Assembly: GCA_949294085.1 (NCBI GenBank)
Contig: CASFFX010000004.1
Location: forward strand, 1 to 64,000
Length of the DNA stretch: 64,000 nucleotides
Reading direction: 5' to 3'
From: an uncultured bacterium
GTDB taxonomy: Bacteria; Elusimicrobiota; Elusimicrobia; Elusimicrobiales; Elusimicrobiaceae
The notes beneath the pieces are model-generated. The model was not told where the DNA came from, ran no database searches, and saw only the letters and a list, made by a program, of their open reading frames with translations. Made by a program: the position numbers and the translations under genes. Positions 44,136-52,246 of the stretch are shown here, piece by piece (positions within the stretch are counted from its first letter, which is position 1; every line of letters begins with the position of its first letter).

Positions 44136-44360
44136 ATGAAAGAACAAGTACAGGAAGTAGTAAACCAAATCCGCCCGATTTTGCAAGCCGACGGCGGCGA
44201 CATTGAACTGATTGGCGTAGATGAAAAAACCGGCATCGTAACCGTAGGTTTGCGCGGCCGCTGCGGCGGCTGCCCGCACGCCCAAATGACGCTGCAGGCC
44301 GTGGTGGAAAAGAAAATTAAAGAGCTGGTCCCCGGCGTAACGGCGGTGGAACGCGTTTAA
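44136..44360 (+). CDS. NifU C-terminal-domain iron-sulfur scaffold/carrier (Nfu)
   Basis: 74 residues, just the Nfu domain: VNQIRPILQADGGDIELIGVDE, then VGLRGRCGGCPHAQMTL with the C-x-x-C that holds a 4Fe-4S cluster at the dimer interface, and VVEKKIKELVPGV. Delivers clusters to apoproteins such as radical-SAM enzymes; HemW in this window is a possible client. Upstream codons to 44049 are open but begin inside the opposite gene's promoter, and GGAGAG supports the ATG at 44136. Stop is 1 base from the PHP gene. Confidence 0.93.
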   Translation: MKEQVQEVVNQIRPILQADGGDIELIGVDEKTGIVTVGLRGRCGGCPHAQMTLQAVVEKKIKELVPGVTAVERV

Positions 44361-44361
44361 T

Positions 44362-45177
44362 ATGCCCAAGGTGGATTTGCACACGCACTCTGATTTCTCG
44401 GACGGAACTTGCTCGCCGGAGGAAGTGGTTTTAAGCGCCTTAAAAACGGGCATTACCGTGTACGCGCTGACCGACCACGACACGACCGACGGCGTGCGCC
44501 GTGCCGAAGCCGTGTGCAAAGAGCACCGCATTTTATTTACTCCCGGGGTGGAAATCAGCACTCGGGAGCATGACCATTTGCACTTTACGGGCTATAATTT
44601 GGACTTAAATAACGCCGAATTTCAGGCTTTTTTGGCTCAAAACCGCCAAAACCGCCGCGAACGCATCCGCAAAATTATTCATCAGCTCCAGGCGGCCGGC
44701 GTGGATTTAATGGAAGAAGACGTATTCTCCCGCGCGCCCAACACCGTTTCGCGCGCCCACGTGGCGGACGCCCTCAAAGCAAAAAAAATCGTCTCCAGCC
44801 GGCAGGAAGGATTCCGTAAATATTTGGTCCCCGGGCAGCCGGGCTACGTCCCGTCCGCCGGCGTAACGGCTTTGGAAGCCATCCAACACATCAAACGGGC
44901 CGGCGGCATAGCCGTTATTGCGCACCCCGGCATTGTGGCCGAGCATTGGAATTTCCCGGCCTGGACCGAAGCCGGCCTGGACGGCGTGGAAGTGTTCTAC
45001 CCCGCCCATACCTACACCATGAAGCAGGATTTGCTGGCCATTACCCGCAAATACGGGCTGATTGCCACCGCCGGGTCCGACTATCACGGCCCCAACGGCG
45101 GGCGCAACAGCACGCCCGGCATGCAAATTCCGCAGTCCCATTACGATAAACTGCTGCGCAAACTGTTTAACCGCTGA
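44362..45177 (+). CDS. PHP-domain phosphoesterase (YciV/RNase AM-like)
   Basis: 271 residues. The metal-binding PHP motifs are VDLHTHSDFSDG (His7, His9), ALTDHDTTDG, FTPGVEISTRE, IAVIAHPGIV and ATAGSDYHGPN. This branch includes the 3',5'-nucleoside bisphosphate phosphatase that removes pAp and trims 5S/23S rRNA 5' ends in E. coli; I cannot separate these from other PHP phosphatases. The family inserts a helical domain (about 90-160) as seen here. Translated with the Nfu gene, ending before a terminator. Confidence 0.9.
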   Translation: MPKVDLHTHSDFSDGTCSPEEVVLSALKTGITVYALTDHDTTDGVRRAEAVCKEHRILFTPGVEISTREHDHLHFTGYNLDLNNAEFQAFLAQNRQNRRERIRKIIHQLQAAGVDLMEEDVFSRAPNTVSRAHVADALKAKKIVSSRQEGFRKYLVPGQPGYVPSAGVTALEAIQHIKRAGGIAVIAHPGIVAEHWNFPAWTEAGLDGVEVFYPAHTYTMKQDLLAITRKYGLIATAGSDYHGPNGGRNSTPGMQIPQSHYDKLLRKLFNR

Positions 45178-45237
45178 TTGCGCTTTCCTAAGCGGCTGCA
45201 GGCCTCTGCACAGGATCTTCCCTTTTCCAAATACCCA

Positions 45238-45270
45238 TAAAAAAGCCCCGGCCGAAACCGGGGCTTTTTA
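45238..45270. terminator. Bidirectional terminator between convergent genes
   Basis: AAAAAGCCCCGG / CCGGGGCTTTTT with a 6-base loop. Stops the Nfu-PHP unit on plus and the MFS fusion on minus (14 bases past its stop). Confidence 0.9.
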
Positions 45271-45283
45271 GCGTTTTACAAAC

Positions 45284-48200
45284 TTATTGTACCGGAGCCG
45301 CGTCATCCAAACTGCCGGGATTATTCTGGTTCAAATTGCCCGGTTTGTTCTTGTTGCGCTTGAAGAGGTTCTTCACGCCTTTCCACAAGCGGCCGGCTTC
45401 GTATTTCAGCGCTTTGACGAAGGTGGAGTTGACCATCATGCCCGGCGTTAAGAGGAGGCTCGCGCCCAGCGCAACACCCGCATACAGCAGGGAGATGGAA
45501 TCCATACCCGCCATGGAAGCTACGTACCCAGCCGGGATGGCGCCCAAGCCGCCGATGGCCATCGTCAGTGCCAAGATGGACGACAGTTCGCGGTTCTGTT
45601 TGGGATAGAGGTTCATAATATAGTCATACATCTGCGTAAAGTAGTTCCCCACCCCAAAGCTGGCAATCGCCGCGCCGGTAATCATCTGGCTGATGCTTCC
45701 GCCGGCCGTGGCCATAATGCCCGTACCGATAGCCGAAAGCGCAGAGCAGAAGATGTACATGCTGTCGGCACTGATGCGGCGGCTGATCAGGTTGCCGCCC
45801 AAGCGGCCGGCAATCAGCGGCACGTACAGCGAGCAGGCAATCAGGAAGTTGGCAAATTCGCCCTGGTCAATCAGCGTTTTCATCGTGCTGGCAAACGAGC
45901 TGGAAATAACGAACTCGTGTACGGTGGCCAAGGTCATGGCGGTCGTCAGCGCAGCAACCCCCGGGGCCTTAAGCATTTTGGCCATATTGCCCAGCGTATT
46001 TTCCTGCACGGACAGTGAGGACCGCACTTGCGCGACGATGTCTGCCGCTTTGTCGGCCGGCATGCCGTGCACATTGACCAGCTGAGAACCAAAGCTCTTC
46101 AATAAGGTTTCTTTTTCCTGATTGTACAAATCGGATTTTCTCTGCTTCGGATTGATTTTAATGTCCGAGAATACCCGCGCGTCCAGCGCGTCCTTAAAAG
46201 CACGGGCAACGTCGTCAATCTGCGTGGAAGTAATTTTGCCTTTCACGCCTGCCACCGCTTTCGCACCCGAAGTCAGCGTCAATTCCAAATTCTTCCGGCT
46301 TTGTTCCAGGTTCTTGGCGGTGTAAGCATCACGCAGGCGGGCACGCCACACTTTCCAGGCCACATAGCCGCTGTACACCGCATAGATCGGGAAGCTGATG
46401 GAGTAATCCAACCCCAAGTCCGTACCCGTCGCCAGCATAATGCCTTTGTTAATCAAGTACGGCGAAGCCAAGAACGCCAGCGTTCCGATGTTTTTGTACA
46501 CAAAGCTCAAGTTGTAAAGCACCACGTCTTTCAAGCTGACGGACGACTTCTTGGTAAAGAATTCTTTCATGCGCTGAGCCAATTGCTTAAAGCCTTGTTT
46601 TTCCGGCTCGGTCATTTGCGTTTCCGCTTTTTTCAACGCGTCGGTGGCCTCATCCAGGATGACTTCCCCGCGGTTGGCGCGGATTAACATATTGGACACC
46701 AGCTGTTTTAAGATGGACGAACCGCTCATTAAGAACAGCGCCGTGATGAACAGCCCTTTGGACACGGGGCCCAACGTCATCCCGTCCACAAATCCGTAGA
46801 AACCGCCCGCGCTGGCCAAAATACCCGCCGCGCTGGACATAACCAACGACAGCACCATCATCTTCTTTTCGCCGTATTTCTTCAGCATCGGCGTAAGCAC
46901 AGAGGCAAACCCCGGCAGCATGTAGTTGATGATGAACATCAAACTGTTGGCCGCGCTGACGCTGATATTCAACGCCCCGTTGACCACAGGGCCCATCGTC
47001 TTGCCCAAGCTGACGTTCGTCAGCGAAGCGTCGCGCATAATCAAATCGGCCCGGTTCTGCGTGGGATGTACGGAAACGTTAAACTGCGTGGGGCTCTTGC
47101 GCAGCACTTTGACGAAATTGCCGATCTGGTTCTTCGGCAAGCGCACGTAGTAGCCGTTTAACGCATAGGGTTCCGCCGCGCCTTCTTTCAAAATACCCAG
47201 CGCGCCGTTTTCCATTACCACCACTTTGGCCCCTTTGGGCAAGCTTTTGCGGGGCAGTTCAATTTCCAGCGGCAATTCTTTGCCGGTTACAAAATCAAAC
47301 GCAGGCACCTGGACGGCTTTATAAGCCACGTCCGGGTTGCTTTCCAACTTAAGGCTAAATTTTTCCACACCCGCCGCTTGAATCAAATCGGCCAGCGCGC
47401 CCACCTGGTTGGCTTGCAGGCGCATGTAGAAGTGGGACATGACCAGCGGTTTTTGCGACTGATTGCGCAGTTCCGCCACGTAGCCCAGTTTATAATCGGA
47501 GTGGGCGGCAAACGCAATGCGGTTATATCCTTTGACGCGGAAACGGTTGCTGATTTCCAAATTGACGGGCAAAATGCGTTCCACGCCCTGTTCGTCAATG
47601 AGCGTCAGCTTTAAGCCTTTTTCCGATACCGGGATCAAGCTCGTTTCGTTGGCGCTGATGACTTCATCGGCGGCGGCGGGGAATTCCGGCGAGCGCAAAT
47701 TGCTGAAAACTTCGTGAATTTCGGTATCGTCATGCAGGCCGGGTTCTTCTTCAACGACAGCTGCCTTTTCCTCCGGAGCGGCGGCAGGGGCTTTGCGTCC
47801 CAGTTTGGAGCGTACCCAGCCAACGGCTTTTTGGAACATCCCCCCCACAGCGTCCACCGGGATACCGCTATACAAGATACCCGCTTTGGCCGCGGTTTGC
47901 GCGGCTTCCAGGTTGGAAAGGCCTTGCTGCAGTTTAGTGGGCGCCTGCGCCGCCGGCTGTGCAGCCGCAGCAGCCGTTTGCGTGGTTTGTTCCGCCACAG
48001 CAATCGGCGCGACGTTCAAATCAATTCCGGAAAGGGCAATCTCCGGCAAATCCAAATCCAACGCGGGGGCCGGGGCCGCTTTGACGGGGGCCGCCGCTTC
48101 TTTTTTCAAAACGGGGGCTGCTTCCCGGGTGGTCCCCAGCGCCAGCCATTGTTCGGTAGCCTGGCGGGAGAAATTGGCGTTCAATTCGTTGGCAACGCAG

Positions 48201-49186
48201 CCCGATTTCAAGAACCCGGACATCGTGGCAGGAACGGACACTTCCGCCCCCGGCACGGCCGCAATTTGCACCGGCAGGCCCTTTTCCGCCGCCAAGGCGG
48301 CCAAATCCTGCCAGAAAGGCCCTTGCGCGTGGGTCAGCGCGGCCAGCTCTTCCAATTCTTTATATGCACCCTGGCGCAGCATACCGCGCGCCGCGATTAC
48401 AGCCGCCGTCTGTCCGAAAGCGCTTCCGGCAGCCGCTTTATAAAAATCCAACAGGGCGGCCGCGTCTGCCTTGGAACCCAACAAGCCTAACGCCCCCGCA
48501 GAAGCGAGCGCCTGGTGGCAAGACAATAAGGTTTGATAGGCGGGGCTCTTTTTATTCGTGGCATCCCGCAAAAGGGCGTTTAAGTCGTTCTGAGAAAGTT
48601 TAGAAAACGAAGCGGACCCTTTTTTCAAGTCCGCCCGATAAAATTCCACCGCTTTGGCAATCTGGTCCCCAGTCGCTCCGCCTTTGAGGGCCACCGTTAC
48701 AAATTCGTTGCGCAGCAGGCCCTGGCGGAAGGAAGCTTTGGGATAGCTTAAAATGCGGCTAGCAATTTTGTCCACCTGCCCTCCTTTAACGAGCGCACGA
48801 ATCGTGTTGCCGTTTTGGAGCAGCTTTTCCTGGACGGAGCGGTTAATCACATCGCGAAGAGTCGTGTTTTGTTGAGAGGAGAGAGCAACCGCACGCGAAA
48901 CCCGAGATTGATTTTGTCCCCGCACCGCCACATTGCGGGCCGTTTGAGAAAGATTTTTCTGCTTCGCCGCATTGCGGGCCGCTTTTGTCGCAGCTTCCCT
49001 AGCCGCAGTCCCCGCGGCCCCTTTGGAAAGCAGTCTGTTGTTGGTCTTTTGGGCCGCTTTTTTGCCCAAAACAGCCGAGGCCGCTTCTTCGGCCACGCGC
49101 CCGTTCAGGACGATTTGCGCCAGCGACGGGGAAACGCTGCTGACGAGAAGGCTGATGCTTAAAATAGCTGCGAGTATCTTGTTCAT
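45284..49186 (-). CDS. 1,300-residue fusion: exported N-terminal region plus MFS-like transporter
   Basis: A signal peptide (MNKILAAILSISLLVSSVSPSLA) opens the chain. Residues about 25-340 are helical and Ala-rich; 345-480 is a low-complexity Ala/Pro linker. About 490-720 is a beta-rich part containing a duplicated unit: MSHFYMRLQANQVGALADLI (near 583) and LNGYYVRLPKNQIGNFVKVL (near 674). From about 735 to 1260 there are roughly twelve membrane helices, with a long charged loop at about 850-890 (EATDALKKAETQMTEPEKQG) and another at about 980-1060, as in a major-facilitator transporter with central loop. The last 40 residues are Asn/Lys-rich. The whole looks like an exporter with a large periplasmic input domain. 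Substrate unknown. GAGGAG precedes the ATG. Confidence 0.8.
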   Translation of the reverse strand: MNKILAAILSISLLVSSVSPSLAQIVLNGRVAEEAASAVLGKKAAQKTNNRLLSKGAAGTAAREAATKAARNAAKQKNLSQTARNVAVRGQNQSRVSRAVALSSQQNTTLRDVINRSVQEKLLQNGNTIRALVKGGQVDKIASRILSYPKASFRQGLLRNEFVTVALKGGATGDQIAKAVEFYRADLKKGSASFSKLSQNDLNALLRDATNKKSPAYQTLLSCHQALASAGALGLLGSKADAAALLDFYKAAAGSAFGQTAAVIAARGMLRQGAYKELEELAALTHAQGPFWQDLAALAAEKGLPVQIAAVPGAEVSVPATMSGFLKSGCVANELNANFSRQATEQWLALGTTREAAPVLKKEAAAPVKAAPAPALDLDLPEIALSGIDLNVAPIAVAEQTTQTAAAAAQPAAQAPTKLQQGLSNLEAAQTAAKAGILYSGIPVDAVGGMFQKAVGWVRSKLGRKAPAAAPEEKAAVVEEEPGLHDDTEIHEVFSNLRSPEFPAAADEVISANETSLIPVSEKGLKLTLIDEQGVERILPVNLEISNRFRVKGYNRIAFAAHSDYKLGYVAELRNQSQKPLVMSHFYMRLQANQVGALADLIQAAGVEKFSLKLESNPDVAYKAVQVPAFDFVTGKELPLEIELPRKSLPKGAKVVVMENGALGILKEGAAEPYALNGYYVRLPKNQIGNFVKVLRKSPTQFNVSVHPTQNRADLIMRDASLTNVSLGKTMGPVVNGALNISVSAANSLMFIINYMLPGFASVLTPMLKKYGEKKMMVLSLVMSSAAGILASAGGFYGFVDGMTLGPVSKGLFITALFLMSGSSILKQLVSNMLIRANRGEVILDEATDALKKAETQMTEPEKQGFKQLAQRMKEFFTKKSSVSLKDVVLYNLSFVYKNIGTLAFLASPYLINKGIMLATGTDLGLDYSISFPIYAVYSGYVAWKVWRARLRDAYTAKNLEQSRKNLELTLTSGAKAVAGVKGKITSTQIDDVARAFKDALDARVFSDIKINPKQRKSDLYNQEKETLLKSFGSQLVNVHGMPADKAADIVAQVRSSLSVQENTLGNMAKMLKAPGVAALTTAMTLATVHEFVISSSFASTMKTLIDQGEFANFLIACSLYVPLIAGRLGGNLISRRISADSMYIFCSALSAIGTGIMATAGGSISQMITGAAIASFGVGNYFTQMYDYIMNLYPKQNRELSSILALTMAIGGLGAIPAGYVASMAGMDSISLLYAGVALGASLLLTPGMMVNSTFVKALKYEAGRLWKGVKNLFKRNKNKPGNLNQNNPGSLDDAAPVQ

Positions 49187-49204
49187 AGTAGGCTCCTCTC
49201 TCTC

Positions 49205-49459
49205 TTAATTATGTGCGATATGAAAATAAAAAAATAGGGCCAAAAGACCTAGATTACCTAGGTTTTTGGCCCTATATAAAAATAGGCCCTGCAGGCATTG
49301 CAAACGACGTTTATAATTGTATTGGAAATTAAATTGAAAACGGGAAGAAGAAATTGCACCGGTGGGAAAACAGCCATATGCACCTAGGGCCTCCGTCTGC
49401 GGCTTAAGCCGTTTGGGCAAGCGCTGGCACATCAAATTGTTGATTTCGGCGCAAAGCAT
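49205..49459 (-). CDS. Possible 84-residue leader protein upstream of the MFS fusion
   Basis: Starts MLCAEINNLMCQRLPKRLKP after a strong AAAGGAG seven bases before the ATG and downstream of a promoter-like TTGAGA-18-TACAAT. It stops 18 bases before the MFS start. The chain is basic in the middle (FQYNYKRRLQCLQG) and hydrophobic at the end (LGLLALFFYFHIAHN). The last 25 codons cover the 18-base hairpin at 49,234-49,275, so the peptide may be shorter in function or the frame may serve regulation. No family recognised. Confidence 0.4.
   Translation of the reverse strand: MLCAEINNLMCQRLPKRLKPQTEALGAYGCFPTGAISSSRFQFNFQYNYKRRLQCLQGLFLYRAKNLGNLGLLALFFYFHIAHN
49234..49275 (-). repeat. Leader hairpin with CTAGG motifs ahead of the MFS fusion
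   Basis: ATAGGGCCAAAA and ACCTAG pair with CTAGGT and TTTTGGCCCTAT, 18 base pairs interrupted by one bulged G. On the minus strand it is followed by TTTTTTTATTTT, so it could act as an attenuator 48 bases before the MFS start. Its arms share AAAAGACCTAG with 49,524-49,534 and TTTTTGGCCCTAT with 43,383-43,395. Confidence 0.6.
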
Positions 49460-49488
49460 CACAACTCCTTTTATCCTTCTCCGCTTAT

Positions 49489-49518
49489 ATTGTAGTAAAC
49501 TTGCGGGACGGCTCTCAA
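49489..49518 (-). promoter_or_regulatory. Candidate promoter for leader frame and MFS fusion
   Basis: Minus strand TTGAGA (49513-49518), 18 bases, TACAAT (49489-49494), about 30 bases before the ATG at 49459. Confidence 0.45.
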
Positions 49519-49523
49519 CAAAT

Positions 49524-49563
49524 AAAAGACCTAGGTGCAAAATAGGCCTTTTGGCCCCTTTTT
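49524..49563 (-). repeat. Upstream copy of the AAAAGACCTAGG / AATAGGCC element
   Basis: Contains AAAAGACCTAGG (49524-49535) and AATAGGCC (49541-49548), both matching parts of the 49,234-49,288 stretch, then GGCCCC and a T5 run. It lies just upstream of the candidate promoter at 49,489-49,518, in the position of an activator or operator site. Confidence 0.45.
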
Positions 49564-49599
49564 GCACAAAGCCCCGACAGGTTGCCGGGGTCGGTAAAA

Positions 49600-50085
49600 T
49601 CAGGATTTGGCTTTATGCGCCAGCGCCTGCACGACACACGGCGGCACCAAGGCGCTTACATCGGCCCCGTAACTAAAGGCTTCCCGCACCGCGGAAGAAC
49701 TTAAAAAAGCATATTCCGCCCGGCATGGGAAGAACACCGTTTCCACGGGCGGCAAAAAGAGTTTATTATAATGGGCGTTCAAAAATTCGTGGTCCACATC
49801 GGCTGCGCCGCGCACGCCGCGCACCAAAACGCTAAGCCGGTGTTTTTTCAGATAATCCGTCAGCAGGCCGTCGGCCCGGTCCACCGTAATCCCGCTTTCG
49901 CCCTGCAAGGCCTCCCGCAGCAATTCCAGCCGCTCTTGCTGGGTAAACAAAGGCCGCTTGTTGACATTGGGCATCAGCAGTACAATCACTTGCCCAAACA
50001 CATCGCGGGCGCGGCGGGCAATATCCAGGTGCCCCAGCGTTACGGGGTCAAAACTGCCGGCATACACTACGGGAACTGAGGACAT
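49600..50085 (-). CDS. coaD: Phosphopantetheine adenylyltransferase
   Basis: 161 residues: VVYAGSFDPVTLGHLDIARR with the nucleotidyl-transfer T-L-G-H (16-19), NVNKRPLFTQQERLELL, VRGVRGAADVDHEFLNAHYN, and FLSSSAVREAF, all standard for bacterial CoaD. Fourth step of coenzyme A synthesis, making dephospho-CoA from phosphopantetheine and ATP. An AAGGAG site lies seven bases before the ATG. A weak CCCCG/CGGGG hairpin (about 49,570-49,590) may terminate it. Confidence 0.96.
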   Translation of the reverse strand: MSSVPVVYAGSFDPVTLGHLDIARRARDVFGQVIVLLMPNVNKRPLFTQQERLELLREALQGESGITVDRADGLLTDYLKKHRLSVLVRGVRGAADVDHEFLNAHYNKLFLPPVETVFFPCRAEYAFLSSSAVREAFSYGADVSALVPPCVVQALAHKAKS

Positions 50086-50146
50086 AGAATTCTCCTTGCG
50101 CGCGGACGGCTTCTACCGCGCTCCTATATTATGGTATCATAATTTT

Positions 50147-51268
50147 ATGATAAAAAATCCGTTTCGGGAAGAAATCTATCTCGCGCGCACGCATGCCCAC
50201 ACGCCCGATTTGCGCGACGAATACTTCCGCGACCAAACCAAAATTATTCACTCACTCCCTTTTCGGCGCTTAAAACACAAAACGCAAGTGTTTTTTGCCC
50301 CCAACAACGACCATATCTGCACCCGCATAGAACATGTGCTGCACGTAGCCACCATTGCGGCCACGATTTGCCGCGGCCTCAATAAAAGCGGTAATTGGGA
50401 ATTAAGCGAAGACATGGCCTATGCCATTGGCCTGGGGCACGACATCGGCCACGCCCCCTTTGGGCACGAAGGCGAACGCGCCATTGACCAATGCATACGC
50501 CCCAAACGTTTTTTGCATGAGCTCAACAGCTACCGCGTGGTGGAACATTTGGCCAACTACGGCGAAGGGCTCAACCTGACGTTTGCCGTCAAAGACGGCA
50601 TCATCTGCCATTGCGGCGAGGATTTTGCCAATAACCGCCTGCGCCCGGCCGCCCAGCCCAACGATTTGGAAAAAATTACCGGCCGCAATCAAATGCCTTC
50701 CACCTACGAAGGCTGCATTGTGCGCCTGGCGGACAAAATTGCCTATCTGGGCCGCGATATAGAGGATGCCGTAAAGGCGGATTTAATTACCACCGCCGAC
50801 ATCCCCCGAGAAGTGCGGGAAGAAATCGGCACCTCCAACGGGGAAATCATCAATACCCTCACGCTGGACCTGATTCATCACTCCAAAGACCGCGATTTTA
50901 TCGGCTTTTCGGATGAAAAGTTTGCCCTGCTTTCCCAACTGCGCACCTTCAACTACGAGCGGATTTACCACAACGAGCAAATGCGCCAGCGTAAGGAAAC
51001 GATAGACAAATGTATCCGCGATTTGTTTGACTATTTCCGCTCCATTTTCCGCCGCTACGGCTTTGACTACGCCGCCTACGACCGGGAAGGAAAGCAAACC
51101 GCCCGCAGTTTTGCCAAGTATATGCAGTCCATGACCAAAGTCTATCGGGAAGACCCGGGCGAAATTGACACCATCATCGCCGACTATATTGCCGGGATGA
51201 CGGATTCGTTTGCGCTAAGCGTGATGGAGGACGTCATTTTGCCGAACTCCATTAAATTCTTTAGCTGA
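50147..51268 (+). CDS. dgt: dGTPase-like deoxynucleotide triphosphohydrolase
   Basis: 373 residues from MIKNPFREEIYLARTHAHTP. It has the HD-domain metal set: RIEHVLHVATIAATICRGL, AIGLGHDIGHAPFGHEGE (His98, Asp99) and CIVRLADKIAYLGRDIEDA. The family cleaves dNTPs to nucleoside and triphosphate. The frame is open far upstream, across coaD, but the family start is here. No ribosome-binding site is present; TGGTATCAT, an extended -10, ends six bases before the ATG, so the mRNA may be leaderless. Confidence 0.92.
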   Translation: MIKNPFREEIYLARTHAHTPDLRDEYFRDQTKIIHSLPFRRLKHKTQVFFAPNNDHICTRIEHVLHVATIAATICRGLNKSGNWELSEDMAYAIGLGHDIGHAPFGHEGERAIDQCIRPKRFLHELNSYRVVEHLANYGEGLNLTFAVKDGIICHCGEDFANNRLRPAAQPNDLEKITGRNQMPSTYEGCIVRLADKIAYLGRDIEDAVKADLITTADIPREVREEIGTSNGEIINTLTLDLIHHSKDRDFIGFSDEKFALLSQLRTFNYERIYHNEQMRQRKETIDKCIRDLFDYFRSIFRRYGFDYAAYDREGKQTARSFAKYMQSMTKVYREDPGEIDTIIADYIAGMTDSFALSVMEDVILPNSIKFFS

Positions 51269-51287
51269 AAATAATGCCATCACACCC

Positions 51288-51318
51288 ACCCGGGCTTTTG
51301 AAAAGCCCGGGTTTTTTA
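51288..51318 (+). terminator. Intrinsic terminator of dgt
   Basis: Perfect 12-base palindromic arms ACCCGGGCTTTT / AAAAGCCCGGGT followed by T6, 19 bases after the stop codon. Confidence 0.92.
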
Positions 51319-51334
51319 TCCAAAAGAGGAACAT

Positions 51335-51372
51335 ATAAAAAAGGAACACCTCCGGGGGGGACCGGAGGTGTG
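51335..51372 (-). terminator. Intrinsic terminator of the ankyrin protein gene
   Basis: ACACCTCCGG / CCGGAGGTGT with a G-rich 6-base loop; on the minus strand followed by TCCTTTTTT. Lies 20 bases past the stop. Confidence 0.88.
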
Positions 51373-51390
51373 GGGGTATGAAAGGGACTC

Positions 51391-52068
51391 TTACAGATAA
51401 GGTGCGTAGGCGTTGAAGAAGGCAACTACACGGTCCATCTGCGGGGCAGAAGCATTATCCCGCGCGGCCTGTGCAATGGTGCGGCCGCTTTTGTCTTTGC
51501 TCATTTCTTTCACGGCGGCGGCTTCGGTTTGGGCCACTTCCGCCACCAGGCCGCCCTTATCCAATTTGGATTTTACGGTCATAATTTTTTCGTACAAATC
51601 CGTGTACGGGAACGCAATGCGGAACGTATCGGCACGGCCATAGTTGATTTGAGCCTGCACGGGCGTTTCGCCCAGGTTGTTGCGCTGGTTCATCATGTGG
51701 CGGATTTGTTCTTTGTAATCGCGCGGATAGAATTTGCGCAGAGCACGGGCCAACGCTTGGAACGTTTGGGCGTTGCGCGCCACGTGGAAAACGTTGTTCC
51801 CGTTTTTGCCGGTCTTCGTTAAAAACACACCGGAGGACGCTTTGTTGCTAAATTCTGTAATGGCCACTACATCGCCCCGCTGGGCGGCGGTAAACACCGG
51901 CGTATCACCAAATTCGTTCTCTTTGTTCAAATCCGCGGCAGAAATGGCACGCACCAAATATTCGTGCACTTTTTGCTGCCGGAGTTCCTGGCGCGCGTCC
52001 GTTACCGGAGCGGCGTTGACCATCGTTACCATCAGACAAACGGCCAAAATAAATAAAATGTTTCTCAT
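51391..52068 (-). CDS. Exported ankyrin-repeat-like protein
   Basis: 225 residues with signal peptide MRNILFILAVCLMVTMVNA. The mature chain contains ankyrin-like turns: NKENEFGDTPVFTAAQRGDV, KTGKNGNNVFHVARNAQTFQ, NQRNNLGETPVQAQINYGRA and KDKSGRTIAQAARDNASAPQ, each with the N-x-x-G-x-T/N-x-x-x-x-A pattern, about 30-50 residues apart. Such repeats mediate protein contacts; here they would work in the periplasm or outside. No catalytic domain. GAGGGGG precedes the start. The leader carries direct repeats described at 52,131-52,177. Confidence 0.75.
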   Translation of the reverse strand: MRNILFILAVCLMVTMVNAAPVTDARQELRQQKVHEYLVRAISAADLNKENEFGDTPVFTAAQRGDVVAITEFSNKASSGVFLTKTGKNGNNVFHVARNAQTFQALARALRKFYPRDYKEQIRHMMNQRNNLGETPVQAQINYGRADTFRIAFPYTDLYEKIMTVKSKLDKGGLVAEVAQTEAAAVKEMSKDKSGRTIAQAARDNASAPQMDRVVAFFNAYAPYL

Positions 52069-52130
52069 AACTTCCCCCTCTTGCTTCTCTTACTTTAGTA
52101 TTGCTTTTTCGGGTTTTTTTTGCGAGGGTC

Positions 52131-52177
52131 TTTGGTCCTAGAAAAGGGGAAATTTGGTCCTAGGTTTTTTATAGGCC
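52131..52177 (-). repeat. TTTGGTCCTAG direct repeats upstream of the ankyrin gene
   Basis: TTTGGTCCTAG occurs at 52131-52141 and 52153-52163, exactly 22 bases apart (two helical turns), and ATAGGCC follows at 52171-52177. CCTAGG and ATAGGCC recur in the leaders at 49.2-49.5 kb. Position (60-110 bases before the start) suits a regulator-binding site. Confidence 0.5.
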
Positions 52178-52200
52178 TTGGGGCGGCCCCCGTCGGGCAC

Positions 52201-52232
52201 AAAAAGCCGCCTGCCACACGGCAGGCGGCTTG
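52201..52232 (-). terminator. Intrinsic terminator of the metallo-hydrolase gene
   Basis: AAGCCGCCTGCC / GGCAGGCGGCTT with a 4-base ACAC loop, followed by TTTTT on the minus strand; 15 bases past the stop. Confidence 0.9.
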
Positions 52233-52246
52233 GCAAGCATTTTATT

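Noticed and set aside
49568-49592. Terminator of coaD
   Set aside because: The CCCCG/CGGGG stem is short and not followed by a proper T run, so it was mentioned only with coaD and not listed.
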